From Bradyrhizobium sp. SZCCT0148 (lineage in GTDB: Bacteria > Pseudomonadota > Alphaproteobacteria > Rhizobiales > Xanthobacteraceae), in the NCBI RefSeq assembly GCF_018129985.1, contig NZ_JAFCKT010000001.1, positions 744,001-808,000 of the forward strand: a stretch of DNA of 64,000 nt, given 5' to 3'. The notes beneath the pieces were generated by a model, which saw only the letters and a program-made list of their open reading frames with translations, searched no databases and had not been told where the DNA came from. Of the stretch, positions 51,470 to 63,655 are shown in pieces (positions within the stretch are counted from its first letter, which is position 1; each line of letters opens with the position of its first letter). The position numbers and the translations under genes are program-made.

Positions 51470-52290
51470 TGTCGGCCTCTGTCAATCCGCAAGCGCGAAA
51501 ATATTCCACTTTACCGAAATTCGGTTTCGGCGTATGTGTCGCCCATCCCGGCTCACCCAGGAGGGGCGACGTGAAGTCGTCACGATCGCGAGCCGGGCTT
51601 GCGGTGGACGCGGCAGCGTCGGCACGAAAGGCGCGGGCAGGGCGGGTAGTCCCTGTGAGCCCGAGGCCACGTGCGGACGACGGCGCTGTCAGGCTTCGTC
51701 TCGCTCGTAAGTTTCCGGCTCCGTCGACAGGGCCGGGAATACTGCGGCGACATGGCGGGCCGTGCGTACGGCAAAACCGTGTGGTCCTGGCCGTCGTTGC
51801 CACGGTCAAGCCGTTCGGAGATGTGCGCGAGCCCAACCGGGTGGACGGCATCGTCAATTCGAACGGCGAGGGAGGCCAAAAGGAATGGTCGGCTCCCGGG
51901 AGATCACGGCATAAGCCGTCCAGCCACTGCGCAGGGAAGGCCGAGTGATCGGCGACACCTGTATGCTGCTGTGCGGTTCTTCCTGCGTGTGCATTTTCGC
52001 GCAGCGGACCGCGGGTGCCAGCCGGCACCCGGCCTTCCCTGCGCCCTCTTGGATCAGAGGGTAGCGAGACCAAGCAAAGCTCGGGCGAAACGCGCCGCGA
52101 GAACGAGAAGGCATGTTTGCAGCCACACACTCAGTGTGATCACCCGAGGAGAGAGAGTGCCGGCCCTCTCGGTCCCGGCTCCAACACTGGGGGTTGCAGC
52201 TTGTCCGGGACGTAAGCCAAAGCCACTGAGAAGGGAGCGTGCCCGACTCGGCTGCAGGGATCACCGCGTGATAGAGCTAACCCGGAGGTG
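51470..52290. repeat. Large dispersed non-coding repeat of the Bradyrhizobium family
   Basis: From about 51470 the sequence matches, as I recall it, a multi-copy intergenic element of Bradyrhizobium, Rhodopseudomonas and Nitrobacter. It contains characteristic runs such as GGTGGACGGCATCGTCAATT, AAAACCGTGTGGTCCTGGCC and a strong hairpin CGGGTGCC-AGCC-GGCACCCG (52012-52031). Frames in it on both strands give well-known spurious proteins (for example GAGKAGCRLAPAVRCAK). The portion after about 52060 is less familiar but also non-coding. It forms the right border of the accessory region. Confidence 0.75.
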
Positions 52291-52592
52291 ATGTTAGGCA
52301 AACAAAATCTGAGGTTGTATGCCTATTCCGTTTCGAAGGTATCTTGGTAGTCCCTCCCGTGTCTTCGCGGTAACGATTGTGGTGTCTCCGCAACACTCAT
52401 TCCGGATTTAACCTTCCTCACCGGTGGTTCGCATCGCCGCCGCTTTTTGGCCACACCCGAACATGAATAAAATCACTCTAATGTTTTAGGGCAGCGGCAG
52501 CCTTCGACAGCGACGAGAAATCCCAAGGTCGATTCAAATCTTGGCTGTGATTTTTCGGGTCTGAAAAGGTCGACCGGGGAAGCTGGTTTGCG
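52291..52592. other. ilvD upstream region, no gene seen
   Basis: About 300 bases, with an AT-rich end (ACATGAATAAAATCACTCTA around 52461) likely to include the ilvD promoter. I see no recognisable riboswitch or attenuator peptide. Confidence 0.4.
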
Positions 52593-54317
52593 ATGGACGC
52601 GAAGACCGACATCAAGCAGAGGCTGCCGAGCCGTCACGTGACGGAAGGTCCTGCGCGCGCGCCCCATCGCTCCTATTTCTATGCGATGGGTCTGACCACA
52701 CAGCAGATCCACCAGCCTTTCGTCGGCGTCGCTTCGTGCTGGAACGAGGCCGCGCCCTGCAACATCGCGTTGATGCGCCAGGCGCAGGCGGTGAAGAAGG
52801 GCGTCGCATCGGCCGGCGGCACCCCGCGCGAGTTCTGCACCATCACCGTCACCGACGGCATCGCCATGGGCCATGACGGCATGCGCTCCTCGCTGCCGTC
52901 GCGGGAATGCATCGCCGACTCCGTCGAGCTGACCGTGCGCGGCCATGCCTATGACGCGCTGGTCGGCCTCGCCGGCTGCGACAAGTCGCTGCCGGGCATG
53001 ATGATGGCGATGGTCCGTCTCAACGTGCCCTCGATCTTCATCTATGGCGGCTCGATCCTGCCCGGCACGTTCCGCGGGCAGCAGGTCACCGTGCAGGACA
53101 TGTTCGAGGCCGTCGGCAAGCACTCGGTCGGCGCCATGTCCGACGAGGACCTCGACGAGATCGAGCGCGTGGCCTGCCCCTCGGCCGGCGCCTGCGGCGC
53201 GCAATTTACCGCCAACACAATGGCGACCGTCTCCGAGGCGATCGGCCTTGCGCTGCCTTACTCGGCCGGTGCTCCGGCACCCTATGAAATCCGCGATGCC
53301 TTCTGCATGACCGCGGGCGAGCAGGTGATGGAGCTGATCGCCCAGAACATCCGGCCGCGCGACATCGTGACCCGCAAGGCGCTGGAGAACGCCGCCGCCG
53401 TTGTCGCCGCCTCCGGCGGCTCGACGAATGCTGCGCTGCACCTACCGGCAATCGCGCATGAATGCGGCATCAAGTTCGACCTGTTCGACGTCGCCGAAAT
53501 CTTCAAAAAGACACCATATGTCGCGGATTTGAAGCCGGGTGGCCGTTATGTCGCCAAAGACATGTTTGAAGTAGGTGGCATACCGCTTCTGATGAAGACG
53601 CTGCTCGACAACGGCTTCCTGCACGGTGATTGCCTTACCGTGACGGGCCGTACGATCGCCGAAAACCTCAAGAGCGTGAAATGGAATCCGCACCAGGACG
53701 TGGTGCACCCCGCAGACAAGCCCATCACCGTCACTGGCGGCGTGGTCGGTCTGAAGGGTAATTTGGCGCCAGAAGGTGCGATCGTGAAAGTCGCGGGAAT
53801 GTCCAACCTCAGGTTTACCGGTCCGGCCAGGTGCTTCGACCGTGAGGAGGATGCTTTCGAGGCGGTCCAGAAGCGCACCTACCGTGAAGGCGAAGTTATC
53901 GTGATCCGCTACGAGGGGCCCAAGGGCGGTCCCGGCATGCGGGAAATGCTCCAGACCACCGCGGCGTTGACCGGCCAGGGCATGGGCGGCAAGATTGCGC
54001 TCATCACCGACGGCCGGTTCTCCGGCGCCACCCGCGGCTTTTGCATCGGCCATGTCGGGCCCGAGGCGGCCATTGGCGGCCCGATCGGGCTGCTCGAGGA
54101 TGGCGACATCATCGAGATCGACGCGGTCGCCGGTACCCTTAACGTAAAATTGAGCGACGCCGAGCTCGCCCAGCGCAAGACCAAATGGAGCGCTCGCGCG
54201 ACTAACCATACGTCAGGTGCGCTCTGGAAATATGCTCAGCAGGTTGGACCAGCGGTCGGGGGGGCAGTGACCCATCCGGGCGGCGCGCACGAGAAGCAGT
54301 GCTATGCGGACATCTAG
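52593..54317 (+). CDS. ilvD: Dihydroxy-acid dehydratase IlvD
   Basis: 574 residues, the normal IlvD/Edd size. Fe-S cluster Cys regions are in VGLAGCDKSLPGMMMA and CPSAGACGAQFTANTM; VASCWNEAAPCN and the late ITDGRFSGATRGFCIGHVGP are strongly conserved. It makes branched-chain 2-oxo acids from dihydroxy acids in Val/Ile biosynthesis. Sugar-acid dehydratases share the fold, but the sequence fits the amino-acid enzyme better. Its stop overlaps the start of the next gene by 14 bases. Confidence 0.93.
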   Translation: MDAKTDIKQRLPSRHVTEGPARAPHRSYFYAMGLTTQQIHQPFVGVASCWNEAAPCNIALMRQAQAVKKGVASAGGTPREFCTITVTDGIAMGHDGMRSSLPSRECIADSVELTVRGHAYDALVGLAGCDKSLPGMMMAMVRLNVPSIFIYGGSILPGTFRGQQVTVQDMFEAVGKHSVGAMSDEDLDEIERVACPSAGACGAQFTANTMATVSEAIGLALPYSAGAPAPYEIRDAFCMTAGEQVMELIAQNIRPRDIVTRKALENAAAVVAASGGSTNAALHLPAIAHECGIKFDLFDVAEIFKKTPYVADLKPGGRYVAKDMFEVGGIPLLMKTLLDNGFLHGDCLTVTGRTIAENLKSVKWNPHQDVVHPADKPITVTGGVVGLKGNLAPEGAIVKVAGMSNLRFTGPARCFDREEDAFEAVQKRTYREGEVIVIRYEGPKGGPGMREMLQTTAALTGQGMGGKIALITDGRFSGATRGFCIGHVGPEAAIGGPIGLLEDGDIIEIDAVAGTLNVKLSDAELAQRKTKWSARATNHTSGALWKYAQQVGPAVGGAVTHPGGAHEKQCYADI

Positions 54318-55131
54318 GCGTGCCATAGTTGCGTTCGTGTTGGGGGCCAGTGCGCTGGCCGCGCCGGCGCTTGCCTTCGACGGCGCGCCGGTCAACCCGA
54401 AAGACGCCACCATCCCGGTCGTGACCGCTTTGCCCAATGCCACGGGCGGCATGCGCGGCAAGGTCGCGCCGGCGGCCGTGCCCCAGGAGACCTCGCTCAG
54501 TGCGCTGCAATATGCCGCCGAGGGTGGTCACCCCATCGCGCAGTGGAAGCTCGGCCGCATGTACGCCAATGGCGACGGCGTCGCCCAGGACGATCTGCGC
54601 GCCTTCGAATATTTCAGCCGGATCGCCAATGCGCATGCCGAGGACAGCCCATCGGCGCCGCAGGCGCAGATCGTGGCCAACGCCTTCGTTGCGCTCGGTC
54701 GTTATTATCTCAGCGGCATCCCAAACTCGAAGATCAAATCTGATCCGGATCGGGCGCGGGAGATGTTCTCCTATGCGGCGTCCTATTTCGGCAATGCCGA
54801 CGCGCAATACGATCTCGCCCGGCTCTATCTGAAGACGCCGGACGCCTCGCGTGAGGATTTCCGGTACGGCGCGCGCTGGCTCGGCCTTGCGGCGCAGAAG
54901 GGTCAGCACCAGGCCCAGGCACTTCTCGGCCAGATGTTGTTCAACGGCGACCGCCTGCCGCGGCAGGCCGCGCGCGGCCTGATGTGGCTGACGCTGGCGC
55001 GGGACAGCGCCGGTGCGGAAGAGACCTGGATCAAGGAAAACTACAACCGCGCCTTCGCCAAGGCCTCCGACGACGACCGCGCCATGTGCCTGCAGATGCT
55101 GGAGCAGTGGGTGCAGGGTCGCCGCGACTAA
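54304..55131 (+). CDS. exoR: ExoR-like exported Sel1-repeat protein
   Basis: 275 residues: signal peptide (RRAIVAFVLGASALAAPALA) and then Sel1/TPR-like repeats: SALQYAAEGGHPIAQWKLGR, MYANGDGVAQDDLRAFEYFS, FVALGRYYLSGIPNSKIKSD, DAQYDLARLYLKTPDASRED and AQALLGQMLFNGDRLPRQAA. Length and pattern match ExoR, the periplasmic repressor of the ExoS-ChvI pathway that controls exopolysaccharide and motility in rhizobia. It overlaps the end of ilvD by 14 bases, so translation may be coupled. The symbol is by similarity only. Confidence 0.8.
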   Translation: MRTSRRAIVAFVLGASALAAPALAFDGAPVNPKDATIPVVTALPNATGGMRGKVAPAAVPQETSLSALQYAAEGGHPIAQWKLGRMYANGDGVAQDDLRAFEYFSRIANAHAEDSPSAPQAQIVANAFVALGRYYLSGIPNSKIKSDPDRAREMFSYAASYFGNADAQYDLARLYLKTPDASREDFRYGARWLGLAAQKGQHQAQALLGQMLFNGDRLPRQAARGLMWLTLARDSAGAEETWIKENYNRAFAKASDDDRAMCLQMLEQWVQGRRD

Positions 55132-55153
55132 AGCCTGGAATCCGGTGCCGCAG

Positions 55154-55180
55154 GGCGGATTAGTCTAAGCGTAATCCGCC
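55154..55180. terminator. Hairpin between convergent exoR-like gene and xth
   Basis: Perfect 9-base arms GGCGGATTA and TAATCCGCC with a 9-base loop, lying 22 bases after one stop and 14 bases after the other. There is no clear T tract on either side. Confidence 0.6.
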
Positions 55181-55194
55181 GTCTCGGCGTCCGA

Positions 55195-55992
55195 TCACGC
55201 CGCCTCCAGATCCAGATCTGCCCACACCGGCACGTGGTCCGACGGCTTCTCCCAGCCGCGCACATAGCTGTCGATCCCGACATTGGCGAGCCGGTCGCTG
55301 GCCTGCGGCGACAGCAGCAGATGATCGATCCGCAGGCCCTGATTCTTCTGCCAGGCGCCGGCCTGGTAATCCCAGAAGGTGTAGAGGCCCGGCTCGTCGG
55401 TCACGGCCCGCAGGGCGTCGGTCAGGCCGAGGCCGAGCAGGGACTGGAAGCTCTCCCGCGTCTCGGGCTTGAACAGCGCGTCCTCGGTCCAGGCGGCGGG
55501 ATTATGGACGTCGCGGGCGTGCGGGATGACGTTGAAGTCGCCTGCGAGGATCAGCGGCTCCTCGGTCTTGAGGCGCTCCTTCGAATACTCAAGAAGCCGG
55601 GACATCCATTTGAGCTTGTAGGGATATTTCTCGGTCCCGACCGGATTGCCGTTGGGCAGATAAAGGCAGGCGATGCGCAGCACGCCAGACTTCAGCGTCA
55701 CCACGCCTTCGAGGAATCGGGCGTGGGCATCCTCATCGTCACCGGCCAGGCCCGACTTGGTCTCGTCGAACCGGAGCTTGGAGAGCAGGGCGACGCCGTT
55801 GAACGTCTTCTGCCCGTGCGTGACCACGTTGTAGCCGAGCGCCTCGATCTCCAGCCGCGGGAAGGCCTCGTCGACGCATTTGATCTCCTGCAGGCAGACG
55901 ATGTCCGGCTGGCATTCCTTCAGCCAGGTCAGGAGAAGGTCGATCCGCTGCCGGACCGAGTTCACGTTCCAGGTGGCAACTCTGATGGTCAT
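55195..55992 (-). CDS. xth: Exodeoxyribonuclease III (Xth family)
   Basis: 265 residues from ATG 55992: TIRVATWNVNSVRQRIDLLL (metal-binding Asn), CLQEIKCVDEAFP (catalytic Glu), IACLYLPNGNPVGTEKYPYK, LILAGDFNVIPHARDVHN (Asp/Asn) and the end IDHLLLSPQASDRL with KPSDHVPVWADL (catalytic Asp-His). It acts as AP endonuclease and 3'-5' exonuclease in base-excision repair. The longer ATG 56070 gives an unlikely N-terminus. Confidence 0.95.
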   Translation of the reverse strand: MTIRVATWNVNSVRQRIDLLLTWLKECQPDIVCLQEIKCVDEAFPRLEIEALGYNVVTHGQKTFNGVALLSKLRFDETKSGLAGDDEDAHARFLEGVVTLKSGVLRIACLYLPNGNPVGTEKYPYKLKWMSRLLEYSKERLKTEEPLILAGDFNVIPHARDVHNPAAWTEDALFKPETRESFQSLLGLGLTDALRAVTDEPGLYTFWDYQAGAWQKNQGLRIDHLLLSPQASDRLANVGIDSYVRGWEKPSDHVPVWADLDLEAA

Positions 55993-56147
55993 GTCGGCGG
56001 GCTCCGGGCAGGGGCCATGGTTAGAACAAAATGCAAACACGCCCGTCAAGGACGCCGCAAAATCTCCCACAAAATTAACCCGGCTTAAGCAGGCGGCAGG
56101 CCATTGATCTCAAAAGGTTCCGCGGATGGGATGGCCGGACAAAATCG

Positions 56148-58457
<2,310 letters not shown>

Positions 58458-58461
58458 CCGA

Positions 58462-58791
58462 TCAGATCGAGAAGCTCGTCCCGCAGCCGCAGGACGCGGT
58501 GGCGTTGGGATTATTGACGCGGAACGAGGCGCCGATCAGATCGTCGACGAAATCGACCTGCGAGCCCGCCAGGAACGGCTGCGAGGCGGAATCCACCAGC
58601 ACCACCGCATTGTCCTGCTCGATCACGAGATCGTCGTCGGTCCGTGCCCGGTCGATGTCGAACTTGTACTGGAAGCCCGAGCAGCCGCCGCCCTCGACCG
58701 AGATGCGCAGCATCGCGCCTGTGCCTTCACCCTTGAGGATTTCCCCAATTCGGCGTGCGGCGCGGTCACTGATGGTCACGTCGGTCGTCAT
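58462..58791 (-). CDS. erpA: A-type iron-sulfur carrier protein (ErpA-like)
   Basis: 109 residues: VTISDRAARRIGEILKGEGT, MLRISVEGGGCSGFQYKFDI, NPNATASCGCGTSFSI. The three Cys (GGGCSGF and CGCG) bind and pass Fe-S clusters. The ErpA/IscA/SufA subtype is not certain from sequence alone; in alphaproteobacteria the copy beside dgt is usually annotated ErpA. It is convergent with the histidine kinase (4-base gap) and divergent from dgt. Confidence 0.9.
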   Translation of the reverse strand: MTTDVTISDRAARRIGEILKGEGTGAMLRISVEGGGCSGFQYKFDIDRARTDDDLVIEQDNAVVLVDSASQPFLAGSQVDFVDDLIGASFRVNNPNATASCGCGTSFSI

Positions 58792-58901
58792 GGCTCGTCT
58801 CCGATAGTCCCGCGGTCATAGCCAATTCATTTGGTATCCCGCGCCCGGCATAGTTAAGTGCAAGGATACGCAGAATCAAATGGATAGGGACTAAATTCGT
58901 C

Positions 58902-60110
58902 GTGTCCGTCGGAATGGCTGCCCCCCATGCGCCCTATGCCTGCGATCCCGACCGCAGCCGTGGCCGGCTGGTCGCGGAGCCGCCGAGCCGCACCCGCAGC
59001 CCGTTCCGGCGGGATTGCGACCGGGTGATCCATTCCACCGCGTTTCGCCGCCTGAAGTACAAGACCCAGGTGTTCGTGTTCCACGAAGGCGATCATTACC
59101 GGACCCGGCTGACCCATTCGCTGGAGGTGGCCCAGATCGCCCGCGCGCTGGCCCGGCAACTCGGGCTGGACGAGGACCTCACCGAAACCCTGGCGTTGGC
59201 TCACGATCTCGGTCATCCTCCGTTCGGCCATGCCGGCGAGCGGGCGCTGGACGCCTGCCTGAAGGACTTTGGCGGCTTCGACCACAACGCCCAGACGCTC
59301 CGCGTCGTCGCTTCGCTCGAGCATCGCTATCCTGAATTCGACGGCCTCAACCTGACCTGGGAGTCGCTGGAGGGGATCGTCAAGCACAATGGTCCGCTGA
59401 CCGATCGCAGCGGCGCGCCGGTCGGACGCTATCGCGAGCACGGCATTCCCGTCGGCATCGCCGACTACATCAAGACCTACGATCTGGAATTGTGGAGCTT
59501 CGCCTCGCTGGAGGCGCAGGTCGCCGCCATCGCCGACGACATCGCCTATGATGCCCACGATATCGACGACGGCCTGCGCGCGGGCCTGTTCCACCTCGAC
59601 GATCTCAAGGTGATGCCGCTCACGGCCGAGATCATCGCCGAGACTTCCGCGCACTATCCCGATCTCGAGGACCTCCGGCGCGGCGCCGAATTGGTGCGCG
59701 AACTGATCTCGCACCTGATCGGCGCGGTGTTCGCGGAGGCCGAGAAGAACCTCGCCGCCGTGAAGCCGCAATCGGCCCAGGACGTCCGCCAGCAAAGCCG
59801 GGCGCTGATCGCGTTTCCGGCCGAGGTCGCCGAGGAAGAGGCCGCCATCAAGACGTTCCTCTACCAGCACATGTACCGCCACAAGCGGGTGATGCGGGTG
59901 ATGGGGGAGGCGGAGCAGATCCTGTTTGACCTGTTCGCGAAATACCTGAATTTCCCCCGTGAGCTGCCGCCGGAATGGCTGCTGGGGGCGGAGGCTGACA
60001 ATGAGGGTGACCGGGCCCGCCGGATCGGCAATTTCATTGCCGGCATGACCGACCGTTTCGCCCTGACCGAGCACCAGCGGCTTTTTGACTCGACCCCGGA
60101 TTTGCGTTAG
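58902..60110 (+). CDS. dgt: Deoxyguanosinetriphosphate triphosphohydrolase-like protein (HD domain)
   Basis: 402 residues. HD-domain motifs are [39 protein letters not shown] (first His), [17 protein letters not shown] (HD pair), [14 protein letters not shown] and [11 protein letters not shown]-like [15 protein letters not shown]. It would split dNTPs into nucleoside and tripolyphosphate. GTG 58902 or ATG 58914 (MAAPHAPY) may be the start. It leads the dgt-argS-SPOR-nagZ run. Confidence 0.94.
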   Translation: MSVGMAAPHAPYACDPDRSRGRLVAEPPSRTRSPFRRDCDRVIHSTAFRRLKYKTQVFVFHEGDHYRTRLTHSLEVAQIARALARQLGLDEDLTETLALAHDLGHPPFGHAGERALDACLKDFGGFDHNAQTLRVVASLEHRYPEFDGLNLTWESLEGIVKHNGPLTDRSGAPVGRYREHGIPVGIADYIKTYDLELWSFASLEAQVAAIADDIAYDAHDIDDGLRAGLFHLDDLKVMPLTAEIIAETSAHYPDLEDLRRGAELVRELISHLIGAVFAEAEKNLAAVKPQSAQDVRQQSRALIAFPAEVAEEEAAIKTFLYQHMYRHKRVMRVMGEAEQILFDLFAKYLNFPRELPPEWLLGAEADNEGDRARRIGNFIAGMTDRFALTEHQRLFDSTPDLR

Positions 60111-60119
60111 GCGGCGGCC

Positions 60120-61910
60120 ATGCCCGACACATCCTCATCGCTGCATTTGTTCGCCGACGTGCTTGCACGCGTGCACGCCGCCTGTCGTACGCTGGCCGTG
60201 GAAGCCAATTGGCCCGAGGGCATCGATTTTTCACGCGTCGTGGTCGAGCCGCCGCGCGATCCCTCTCATGGCGACATGGCGACGAACGCCGCCATGGTGC
60301 TGGCGAAAGAGGCAAAGGCCAAGCCGCGCGATCTCGCCGAGCAGATCGCCGCGCGGCTGCGCGCGGACGCGCTGATCGCCAAGGTCGACGTCGCCGGCCC
60401 GGGCTTCATAAATTTGACGCTGAAGCCGGCCGCCTGGGCGGAAGCGCTGCGCACCGTGCTGCGCGAGGGGGCCGATTACGGCCGCGTCCGCGGCGGCTCC
60501 AAGGTCAATGTCGAATACGTCTCGGCCAATCCGACCGGACCGATGCATGTCGGGCATTGCCGCGGCGCGGTGTTCGGCGACGCGCTCGCGAGCCTGCTGC
60601 AGTTCGCAGGGCACGACGTCACGCGCGAATACTACATCAACGACGCCGGCGCGCAGGTCGACGTGCTCGCGCGCTCCGCGTTCCTGCGCTATCGCGAGGC
60701 GCTCGGCGAGGACATCGGCGCGATCCCGGAAGGGCTTTATCCCGGCGACTATCTGAAGCCGGTGGGAGAGGCGCTAGCTAAGGAGCATGGCGACAAGCTC
60801 CTCGCTGCGAGCGAAGCCGAGTGGCTGCCCACGGTGCGCGCCAAGGCGATCGCGATGATGATGGACGAGATCAAGGACGATCTCGCCGCCCTCAACATCC
60901 GGCACGACGTGTTCTTCTCCGAGCGTTCGCTGATCGAGACCGGCAACAACAAGGTCGCCGAGACCATCGATTTCCTGAAGGCCAAGGGCGACATCTACGA
61001 GGGCCGCCTGCCGCCGCCGAAGGGCGCGCCGGTCGAGGACTGGGAAGACCGCGAGCAGCTGCTGTTCAAGGCGACCGCCTACGGCGACGACGTCGATCGC
61101 CCACTGATCAAGTCGGACAATTCCTATACCTACTTCGCCTCCGACATCGCCTACCACAAGAACAAGTTCGACCGTGGCTTCGCCGAGATGATCGACGTCT
61201 GGGGCGCCGACCATGGCGGCTACATCAAGCGCATGCAGGCGGCGGTGAAGGCGACGACGTCGGGCAAGGGCGCGCTCGACGTCAAGATCGTCCAGCTCGT
61301 GAAATTGCTGCGCAACGGCGAGCCGGTGAAAATGTCGAAGCGGAGCGGGGACTTCGTCACCTTGCGTGAGGTGGTGGATGAGGTCGGCCAGGACGCCGTC
61401 CGCTTCATGATGCTCTACCGCAAGAACGACGCGGTGCTCGACTTCGACCTCGCCAAGGTCATGGAACAGTCGCGCGACAACCCGGTGTTCTACGTCCAGT
61501 ACGGCCACGCCCGCGGCCACTCGATCTTCCGTAACGCGCGGACGGAGGTATTCCCGGAACTCCCCGAGGATGCCGGCGAGCGGATCGCCTGGCTCGCTGA
61601 GTCGGCGGTGGAGCGGCTGTCAGACCCCGTCGAACTTGACCTGCTCAAGCGCCTCGCAATATTTCCGCGCATGCTGGAAGCCGCGGCCAGCGCCCACGAG
61701 CCGCACCGAATTGCCTTTTATCTCTATGATTTAGCCAGCGAATTTCATGCACTTTGGACGAAGGGGCGCGATTTGCCCTATTTACGCTTCATTATCAATA
61801 ATGATGCAGAGCTAACGAAGGCGCGACTGGCCATGGTCCAGGGCGTCGTCTCTGTTCTGGCATCGGGCCTCGCCATCCTCGGCGTCCATGCTCCGAACGA
61901 GATGCGGTAG
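60120..61910 (+). CDS. argS: Arginyl-tRNA synthetase
   Basis: 596 residues. [20 protein letters not shown] contains the HIGH-type motif (HVGH), and [20 protein letters not shown] the KMSKS-type motif. The N-terminal tRNA-binding part ([20 protein letters not shown]) and the C-terminal anticodon domain ([20 protein letters not shown]) are complete. It begins 9 bases after dgt. Confidence 0.97.
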   Translation: MPDTSSSLHLFADVLARVHAACRTLAVEANWPEGIDFSRVVVEPPRDPSHGDMATNAAMVLAKEAKAKPRDLAEQIAARLRADALIAKVDVAGPGFINLTLKPAAWAEALRTVLREGADYGRVRGGSKVNVEYVSANPTGPMHVGHCRGAVFGDALASLLQFAGHDVTREYYINDAGAQVDVLARSAFLRYREALGEDIGAIPEGLYPGDYLKPVGEALAKEHGDKLLAASEAEWLPTVRAKAIAMMMDEIKDDLAALNIRHDVFFSERSLIETGNNKVAETIDFLKAKGDIYEGRLPPPKGAPVEDWEDREQLLFKATAYGDDVDRPLIKSDNSYTYFASDIAYHKNKFDRGFAEMIDVWGADHGGYIKRMQAAVKATTSGKGALDVKIVQLVKLLRNGEPVKMSKRSGDFVTLREVVDEVGQDAVRFMMLYRKNDAVLDFDLAKVMEQSRDNPVFYVQYGHARGHSIFRNARTEVFPELPEDAGERIAWLAESAVERLSDPVELDLLKRLAIFPRMLEAAASAHEPHRIAFYLYDLASEFHALWTKGRDLPYLRFIINNDAELTKARLAMVQGVVSVLASGLAILGVHAPNEMR

Positions 61911-62051
61911 TTTGGGGCGAACTACTTAAGGGGAATATTGGGGGTAACCGGCAGAAGCCGGATCGCTTAGACTTGGTTGGAAGCCTTGTGGGTCGAAGGC
62001 CGTGCCTTGGTCGAGGGGCGCGCGGCTTTCCCGAAGGGACGCATCATCACG

Positions 62052-63608
62052 ATGGCCGAACGATATCAGGACAGACGGTTACCCTCCGATGACTATGGTC
62101 ACGGCGGCGCCCAGCATGGCAAGTCGGAAAGCGATCCCTTGGCCGAGCTCGCCCGCTTGATCGGGCAGACCGATCCATTTGCTGCGCAAGCGCGGCCTGG
62201 CGCTCATTCGGCGACGGCGGCTGCGCCGGCGCAGAGCTATCAGGACGACGATTATCGGCAGGACGACTATCAGCAGGACTACGCTGAGCCGACCGTGCAG
62301 CCGCCGGCCGGGCCGCCCTCATGGATGCGCCGCGCCAATGTGCAGCCGCCGCCGTCCCCGGAGCCCGACTATCAGGTCGCCGTCAATCCGGTTCATCCGC
62401 TGCATCGCTATTCGGCCCAACCCGCTGCGCCCGAGCCTGATGGTCATCAGCCGCAGGCCTATCAGGATCACGCCTATCCGGGGCAGTCCTACCCGCAGCC
62501 GGATCAAGCTTACCAGCAACAGGCCTATCAGGAGCCGCATCAGCAGCCCGATCCGGCGCGCTACGACGATGCGCTTTACGGCCGGCTGGAGGCAGGCGAA
62601 CAGGACTATCAGCGCGAGCCGGCCTATCCCGACGATCCCTACGCGTATAAGAGCGACTATCCCGAAGCCGAGCTTGACGAGCCCAAGAAGCAGCGCGGCG
62701 GAATGATGACCGTCGCGGCGATCCTGGCGCTGGCCGTCGTCGGCACCGGCGCTGCCTTCGCCTACAAAACCTATGTCGGTTCGCCCCGCAGCGGCGAGCC
62801 GCCGATCATCAGGGCCGACAACACCCCGACCAAGATCGTGCCGGCGCCGTCCGATTCCTCTTCCAAGGTGCCGGATCGCATGGTGAGCGGCGATGGCACG
62901 GAGAAGATCGTGCCGCGCGAAGAGGCGCCGGTCGACGTCAACGCCAAGGCAGGCGGCCCCCGCGTGGTCTTCCCGCCGCTGAACCAGAATGCAAACCCGC
63001 CGTCGGTGGCAAGCGTGTCGCCGTCCGCGGTGCCGCCGGCGAGCACCGGCGCGAGCGCCAGCAACGGCACGTTGCCGAACAACTCGCCGCGGCCGATCAG
63101 GACCGTCGCCGTGAAGGGTGATCAGACCGATAGCGCCACGCCGCAATCGGCCGCTGCCAGGCCCGCGGCCGCGCCGAAGCCTGTGGCTGCGCCCGTTGCA
63201 CCGGCCGCGCCGCGCAATCCGCCGACCTCGGCCAATGCCAGCGCCAATCAGCCGATGTCGCTGGCGCCGCAATCGGCCCCGGCGGCCGAACCGCCCCAGC
63301 GGATGGCTGCGACCGCCCCGACACAGATCGCGCCTGCCAGCAGCAGCGGTGGGGGCTACATCGTGCAGGTCTCCTCGCAGCAGAGCGAGGACAGCGCCGC
63401 CGCGTCGTATCGCGTGCTTCAGGGCAAGTATGGCAGCGTTCTCGGCTCGCGTTCGCCGGTCATCAAGCGCGTGGACCTCACCGACAAGGGCAAGGGCGTC
63501 GTCTACCGCGCCTTCGCCGGGCCCTATGCTTCGGCCGAGGAGGCGACGCAGGCCTGCAACAGCCTGAAGTCCGCAGGCCTGTCTGCCTGCTTCGTCCAGA
63601 GGAATTAA
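62052..63608 (+). CDS. SPOR-domain membrane protein
   Basis: 518 residues from ATG 62052. The cytoplasmic N-terminal 215 residues are Gln/Tyr/Pro/Asp-rich and disordered with repeated YQDxxY-like motifs. One membrane helix (MMTVAAILALAVVGTGAAFA), a long Pro/Ala-rich periplasmic linker and a C-terminal SPOR domain (GGGYIVQVSSQQSEDSAAAS, RVDLTDKGKGVVYRAFAGPY) follow. SPOR domains bind denuded glycan at the division site. It is the usual neighbour between argS and nagZ in this group. An earlier in-frame ATG at 61977 is less likely. Confidence 0.9.
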   Translation: MAERYQDRRLPSDDYGHGGAQHGKSESDPLAELARLIGQTDPFAAQARPGAHSATAAAPAQSYQDDDYRQDDYQQDYAEPTVQPPAGPPSWMRRANVQPPPSPEPDYQVAVNPVHPLHRYSAQPAAPEPDGHQPQAYQDHAYPGQSYPQPDQAYQQQAYQEPHQQPDPARYDDALYGRLEAGEQDYQREPAYPDDPYAYKSDYPEAELDEPKKQRGGMMTVAAILALAVVGTGAAFAYKTYVGSPRSGEPPIIRADNTPTKIVPAPSDSSSKVPDRMVSGDGTEKIVPREEAPVDVNAKAGGPRVVFPPLNQNANPPSVASVSPSAVPPASTGASASNGTLPNNSPRPIRTVAVKGDQTDSATPQSAAARPAAAPKPVAAPVAPAAPRNPPTSANASANQPMSLAPQSAPAAEPPQRMAATAPTQIAPASSSGGGYIVQVSSQQSEDSAAASYRVLQGKYGSVLGSRSPVIKRVDLTDKGKGVVYRAFAGPYASAEEATQACNSLKSAGLSACFVQRN

Positions 63609-63655
63609 CGGCCGTTTCCTTGACCCCCTCGCGGGTCAGGGTTAATCGGCCGTTA
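63606..63655 (+). promoter_or_regulatory. Nested hairpins overlapping the nagZ start codon
   Basis: Outer arms TAACGGCCG (63606-63614) and CGGCCGTTA (63647-63655) are perfect, and inner arms TGACCC and GGGTCA (63621-63626, 63633-63638) nest inside. The outer arm includes the A of the nagZ ATG, so folding would cover the start region. It may be a weak terminator or a translational control element. Confidence 0.55.

Noticed and set aside
51469-52264. Several frames on both strands around 51470-52260
   Set aside because: They fall inside the dispersed repeat and give the spurious protein sequences commonly annotated from it.
52340-52375. Possible right attachment site resembling the tRNA-Met 3' end (GGTAGTCCCTCCCG)
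   Set aside because: Only a short, gapped resemblance to GAGTCCCTCTCCCG. This is well within chance, and no integrase gene was seen.
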